This document shows positions 8,629 to 11,770 of a stretch of DNA of 11,770 bases, piece by piece (position 1 is the stretch's first letter; the number at the start of each line of letters is the position of its first letter). The position numbers and the translations under genes are program-made. The stretch spans positions 1 to 11,770 of the forward strand of contig MU634511.1 of the NCBI GenBank assembly GCA_026770595.1, read 5' to 3'. The DNA is from Ochromonadaceae sp. CCMP2298. Taxonomy: Eukaryota; Sar; Synurophyceae; Ochromonadales; Ochromonadaceae. The notes below the pieces were generated by a model. That model ran no database searches and was not told the DNA's origin. It saw nothing but the letters and a program-made list of their open reading frames with translations.

Positions 8629-9768
8629 TTATTCTGTTTTCCGCACGCCAGATGATCTGTATTTCTGTGCCTCTGCCCGCCTAGTGTTCTGCTTCTTGTA
8701 GATGTGCAGTTGCTTCCGCCGCATCCTGTGCATATTCACGTAGGTACTGGGTACGGTGGGGACGTAGAGGGCAGACACCAGCAGCAGCAGGGAGAGGTAG
8801 GCGAGAGAGGCCAGGGGTAGCGATGACAAGCCACCCAGCTGCGAAGAAACGATGATGGATGTTACAAGTTTGGCAGAGCGGGCAGAGCGGGCATAGTGCA
8901 TGGTGCATAGCGCATACACAGTACGGCATAGGTCATAGTATTCTAAGCTTTGTCGAGGCTTACCCCGCCCTCGCCCATGCACGCCACAGCGGCTGCGAAT
9001 ACACAGCCCGCCTCGCCCATCACGCTAAGCGGGTGCACAGTTACGAAGAGACTGCGCAGAGGCAGGAGCGGTGTTGTGAGAATGCAGTAATGCGATATGG
9101 AAAGAGGTGTGTGTAAAGAGGTGTATATGTAAAGAGATGTACAGGCGTATATGTGGATGTGGGTCGCACCTGTGCCGCAGCCAGAACAGCGCGTAGGGTG
9201 CAGATGCCAGCAGGTCTAAGCAGTCCAGCAGCAGCCGGGGCACCTCCTGTACCCCCCAGCAGACGCAGGCGAGGGCGAGGAAGCGCGATTCCTGCACTGC
9301 TGGTGAGGGGCTGGCCACCGCCCAGAGAAGGAAGAGCCGCACTGGGGGGGCAGGGAGAAGGGGGGCAGGGGGCAAAGTGTGAGAGAGGGGAACAAAGTGT
9401 AGAGAGGTGGGGGCAGAGATTAGAGCAGTAGGGGTGGAGAGGTGATGACACGGCTTACCCAGCAGCAGAGGTGGTCCTGCTGCGTTATCCGTTAGTCCGA
9501 CGAGCGAGTACGTACTCTCCAGCAGGCCAGCTGCAAGAACCACCTTCACAGCCGCTTCCAATCCCCACCACAGCCCACGGTCACCACCCCACCGATGGCT
9601 CACAACGAGCAGCAGTACCCACACCCAGCCTGCACAGCAGAGAAGACCGAACAGGGCCAGGTACGGAGTCCTATACCTGGATAAGTGGAGAATGGAGAGG
9701 GCGGAGAATGGGGTTATGCGATCAAGTGCAACAGGGGCTGACGTCGCCAGCACTTACGCCCAAGCCAT
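8629..9768 (-). CDS. Very-long-chain 3-hydroxyacyl-CoA dehydratase family protein (HACD/PHS1/PTPLA), 232 aa
   Basis: Five exons on the minus strand, 9768-9758, 9676-9459, 9341-9170, 9051-8964 and 8838-8629, join in frame through GT-AG introns of 81-125 bp. HACD proteins are multi-pass ER membrane enzymes that dehydrate 3-hydroxyacyl-CoA in fatty-acid elongation. The product follows the family closely: YLALFGLLCCAGWVWVLLL, then VVLAAGLLESTYSLVGLT, VRLFLLWAV, CWGVQEVPR (the WxxxEVIR motif), LFVTVHPLSVMGE (the YPxGVxxE active-site motif) and a last membrane span ending in VNMHRMRRKQL, like the yeast and human C-terminal HMxxQRRK. Length fits the family (about 215-260). The catalytic Glu is E147, but the catalytic Tyr position is H140. 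The 11-nt first coding exon (M-A-W-A) is supported by a GTAAGT donor and an upstream in-frame stop. Confidence 0.87.
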
Positions 9769-10305
9769 GCCGCTGGTGCCTGCGCTGCAGTCAACGTTTG
9801 CAGATCAGGCCAAGGCCATCAGATCTGTGTGGGAAGCCAGTTAGCAGAGTGGAGGCTCCAGGTGTTCTAGCAGGTGTTCGGCTTTTCCAGTGGAGTGGGA
9901 TTGGAGAGGGCTCGGATCTGGGCTAGAAATGAGCTCTTGGTTGCTCTCGAACTGGAGGGAATGGCAGTAAGGCCTCGGATCGAAAGCTGCCCATAGATCC
10001 TACGGGACCTCCCCCCCAAAACGCAGCCGTTACGCCGGCGCAGCCGTTACGCCGCGTCCCCCACAGATTGGCGTAACCCTCTTCTTCCCACCCCCTCTCT
10101 CCGGAGTCCTCTTTCCAAAAAAGAGGCTCAGCTGTTGCTCCCACTCGAGGAAGTCTGGAAGAGATCAGCAGCCAAATCACTTTCAGGTTCGATCTGCCTG
10201 CGCGTTCCAGGAGCTTTGCGCCCTTGCGTCGACCGCTTCAGGCTTTTCGAGGACTAGCGAGGATTGGCCTCTTGCGTCAGCACGTGATACAGGAGGAGAA
10301 GAGGT
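9769..10305. promoter_or_regulatory. Divergent intergenic region between HACD and composite gene
   Basis: Both neighbouring genes appear to start at its edges, so it should hold two promoters. No gene was found. Its main structure is the repeated GTTACGCC motif listed separately. Confidence 0.45.
10022..10077. promoter_or_regulatory. Repeated GTTACGCC motif: two direct copies and one inverted
   Basis: A 17-bp unit, CGCAGCCGTTACGCCGG, occurs twice back to back (10022-10038, 10039-10055; one mismatch). The core GTTACGCC (10029-10036, 10046-10053) appears again inverted as GGCGTAAC at 10070-10077. The location in a divergent promoter suggests a transcription-factor site; no factor is known to me. 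Confidence 0.5.
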
Positions 10306-11384
10306 ATGGAGCAAGCAGAAGGTGAGATGAGAGCGATCTTTTTATTACGCGAGCTAACTAGAGGCACAAACGACATGTCGCCACCCCGGGAGGCAAGCTG
10401 AGCTCCTCTCATCGACCACCTTACCCTCCCGCAGCAGGTGCCCGCAACGATTTGGGCGTCGAGGATAGCATCTGTCTGCTGACTCTAGCCGTGGTTGCAG
10501 TGTGCTTCCATCGGCTGCCAGCCTACTGCACTGTAGGCAGTATGCATAGTATGTCGGTGATTGAGGTGGCGGAAGGGCTGAATGAACGGTACGGCGACAC
10601 GGACACGGACTTGTACGTGGACGCCACCTACCTAGCGCACGGCCTGCTGCGGTATGGTAGCGTCCTCAAGACGAAGCTCTGCTGGGAGCTGGAGCCCTCG
10701 AAGGCAGCCGACTCCTTCGCGCAGGCCGTGGGATCTTTCGCGCTGCAGAGGCGCGGCAACAGATTGAAGTTTCCAGCCAGCAACTCGTACGCGCCAGGCA
10801 GCTGGGCCCCCCCCGTGGTGCGCGCTCAGGTGCAGAAAGTGGCAAGGCAGCTGGTGGACTGTAAGTTCGGAGGCCGGCATGCACTCGCTGCGCCTTCTCT
10901 GGCGCAGCTCTACTCGCCGAAGTTCATCAATCCCCTGCTGCAGTTGGCGGCGCGGGAGCAGCAGCAGCTGCAGCAGGTTGGCAGGGTCCCTCACGTGCAT
11001 GCTGTACCCTCACGCACGTGTTGTACCCTCACGCGCATGCTGTACCCTCACGCGCATGCTGTACCCTCACGCGCATGCTGTACCCTCACGCGCATGCTGT
11101 ACCCTCACGCGCATGCTGTACCCTCGCGCACATACTGTACCCTCGCGCACTTGCTGTACCCTCACGCACATGCATACCTCGGAACCTTCGTGCACGACAA
11201 CAAGACGCGCTTCAAGCTGGCCCTGGCTTGCGGGAACATCCAGGTGGCGATGAATGTAGCCGCGGACCTGGGGGACGACGCCTGGCGCCAGCTGGGGGTG
11301 GAGGCGCTGCGGCAGGGCAACCACGAGGTGGTGGAGATGAGCTACCAGAAGACCAAGGAGTTTGACGCGCAGGCTGGAGGATAA
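10306..11384 (+). CDS. Composite protein: unknown N-terminal region, 19-aa repeats, alpha-COP-like segment (about 320 aa)
   Basis: A 16-nt first exon (10306-10321, ATG GAG CAA GCA GAA G) with a GTGAGA donor joins in frame to an exon opening at 10438 behind a CTCCCGCAGCAG acceptor, giving [16 protein letters not shown]. Alternatively translation begins at ATG 10542. A short hydrophobic stretch ([11 protein letters not shown]) is near the start. The part up to about 10975 ([30 protein letters not shown]) matches no family I recognise. It is followed by a Gln-rich stretch, three 19-residue repeats from the minisatellite and about 60 residues of coatomer alpha similarity, then a stop after AQAGG. 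A GTAAGT at 10861 and CGCAG at 10906 could define a 47-bp intron that shifts frame, so the exon structure is uncertain. It may be a pseudogene, a chimera or an assembly join. Confidence 0.42.
10431..10437 (+). other. NAGNAG tandem splice acceptor
   Basis: The acceptor reads GCAGCAG, so either AG (10434 or 10437) can be used. Both keep the frame and differ by one residue (MEQAEAG versus MEQAEG). This holds only if the 10306-10321 first exon is real. Confidence 0.4.
10986..11174 (+). repeat. 19-bp minisatellite GTACCCTCACGCGCATGCT, nine full copies plus one degenerate
   Basis: Nine units fill 11004-11174 exactly (171 bp); units at 11023-11117 are five identical copies and the outer ones differ by a few bases. 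A degenerate 18-bp unit precedes at 10986-11003. Because 19 is not divisible by three, successive units are read in different frames; three units give one 19-residue repeat ([19 protein letters not shown]). None of the three forward frames has a stop. Confidence 0.93.
11175..11366 (+). pseudogene. Fragment of coatomer subunit alpha (alpha-COP) homology
   Basis: The frame codes for [20 protein letters not shown] and then [40 protein letters not shown], which matches the alpha-solenoid part of alpha-COP just after its WD40 propellers. Alpha-COP is a COPI vesicle coat protein of over 1,200 residues. Only about 60 residues are here: nothing before them resembles the propellers, and after EFD the expected KLSFLYLITGN is replaced by AQAGG and a stop. 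It looks like a duplicated piece of a COPA gene captured in another locus. Whether it is translated is unknown. Confidence 0.6.
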
Positions 11385-11770
11385 AGTCCTTCCGGACTAT
11401 TGGAAGTACCTCGATAAGGTGGTGCGATTGCATAATACCAAGACAGCAGCAGCAGCAGCAGCAGCAGGAGCAACAGCAGCAGCAGCAGCAGGTGTGCCGG
11501 TCGATCCTGCCGATGCTGCAGCACTAGATACGGCATACCTGATGCGCCTGACGGGACCACACCTCTCGTGCTTCCTCAGATCCAAGGGGGCGCACTATTC
11601 CGGAAACAAATCTGTACTGGTGACGCGGATCCTGGCGTCCTGGACCCGCCAGGAGGCTAATACCTACTGGCGCGCCGAGCGATTGGATACAACAGCGCAG
11701 GCCACGGCGAAGCTCAAAAGCTATGGTGCGGTAATGGGTGCGGCGATGGAGGAGGAGGAGGAGGAGGAGG
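11341..11770 (+). CDS. SAP-domain coding segment, partial (runs off window end)
   Basis: A frame shifted by one base from the alpha-COP piece is open from 11341 to the window end. It probably begins as an exon at 11373 after the GACGCGCAG acceptor-like site, reading [21 protein letters not shown] poly-Ala stretch encoded by CAG repeats follows. A SAP-like motif sits at about 11548-11634: [20 protein letters not shown] then [12 protein letters not shown], with the helix-turn-helix leucines and the G-x-K pattern of SAP domains, which bind DNA in chromatin and repair proteins. The window ends in a poly-Glu run. The upstream exon phase could not be matched to a donor, so the gene start and its relation to the 10306 locus are unresolved. 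Confidence 0.5.
11444..11491 (+). repeat. CAG trinucleotide repeat
   Basis: About eight CAG units, GAG CAA, then about seven more CAG units. In the SAP frame they are read as GCA and give poly-Ala broken by Gly-Ala-Thr. In other frames they would give poly-Gln, or poly-Leu on the other strand. Confidence 0.9.
11746..11770 (+). repeat. GGA/GAG repeat at window end
   Basis: An uninterrupted GGA run reaches the last base and encodes poly-Glu in the SAP frame; its true length lies outside the window. Confidence 0.85.

Noticed and set aside
9025-9753. Uninterrupted 242-codon frame on the minus strand over the HACD locus
   Set aside because: It reads through two introns that happen to stay open; the inserted low-complexity Pro/Leu/Ser stretch and the His-rich tail match nothing, while splicing at good GT-AG sites restores the HACD family sequence.
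9471-9926. 151-codon plus-strand frame overlapping HACD exons 1-2
   Set aside because: It is antisense to well-supported HACD exons, has no recognisable motif and a mixed composition.
9923-10180. 85-codon minus-strand frame upstream of HACD
   Set aside because: It has no family features and spans the repeated promoter motif; taken as chance.
10180-10210. tRNA T-loop-like GGTTCGATC
   Set aside because: Flanking bases do not form a T-stem, and no acceptor or anticodon arm was found upstream.
10986-11174. CRISPR-like array
   Set aside because: The 19-bp units are directly adjacent without spacers and sit in eukaryotic DNA, so this is a minisatellite.
11342-11585. Minus-strand frames with poly-Leu or poly-Ala
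   Set aside because: They are produced by the CAG repeat read on the other strand; no start context or conserved sequence.

Overview
The window is nuclear DNA of a eukaryotic microbe. Genes are broken by short GT-AG introns (65 to about 195 bp) with pyrimidine-rich 3' ends, many intergenic and intron stretches are C- or G-rich or made of short tandem repeats, and the recognisable products are eukaryotic: a bifurcated SET histone methyltransferase, protein-only RNase P, a HACD/PHS1 dehydratase and an alpha-COP segment. The presence of protein-only RNase P with a hydrophobic leader, a secreted GH18 enzyme and F-box-like/LRR repeats would fit an alga or related protist, but the lineage cannot be fixed from this sequence.

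Layout. 14-1407 (+) is the 3' end of a SETDB1-like lysine methyltransferase in four visible exons. 1408-1931 is non-coding, with a near-perfect 45-nt hairpin and a group of palindromes. 1932-2873 (+) is an intronless leucine-rich-repeat gene of ten 20-residue repeats. 2874-3253 is a convergent spacer with short tandem repeats. 3254-5547 (-) is a two-exon protein-only RNase P (PRORP) gene. 5548-6031 is a divergent promoter region. 6032-7446 (+) is a two-exon secreted GH18 (chitinase-like) gene, followed by AATAAA and a G-quadruplex-type repeat. 7875-8321 (+) is a small membrane-anchored or secreted protein of unknown function. 8629-9768 (-) is a five-exon 3-hydroxyacyl-CoA dehydratase (HACD/PHS1/PTPLA) gene, found only by joining exons, with the usual catalytic tyrosine read as histidine. 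9769-10305 is a divergent intergenic region with a repeated GTTACGCC motif. 10306-11384 (+) is an odd composite: a 16-nt first exon, an unrecognised N-terminal part, a 19-bp minisatellite open in all three frames and a roughly 60-codon piece of coatomer alpha. From 11341 to the window end, one frame over, a SAP-domain coding segment runs off the edge.

The genes do not form one pathway. They cover chromatin modification, tRNA 5' processing, glycan hydrolysis, very-long-chain fatty acid elongation and unknown roles, as expected of an ordinary eukaryotic gene neighbourhood. The most unusual parts are the composite locus at 10306-11770, the altered HACD active site, the three-unit internal duplication in the LRR gene and the hairpin behind the SET gene. 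All splice junctions are my own reading, supported by frame continuity and family similarity and not by transcripts.
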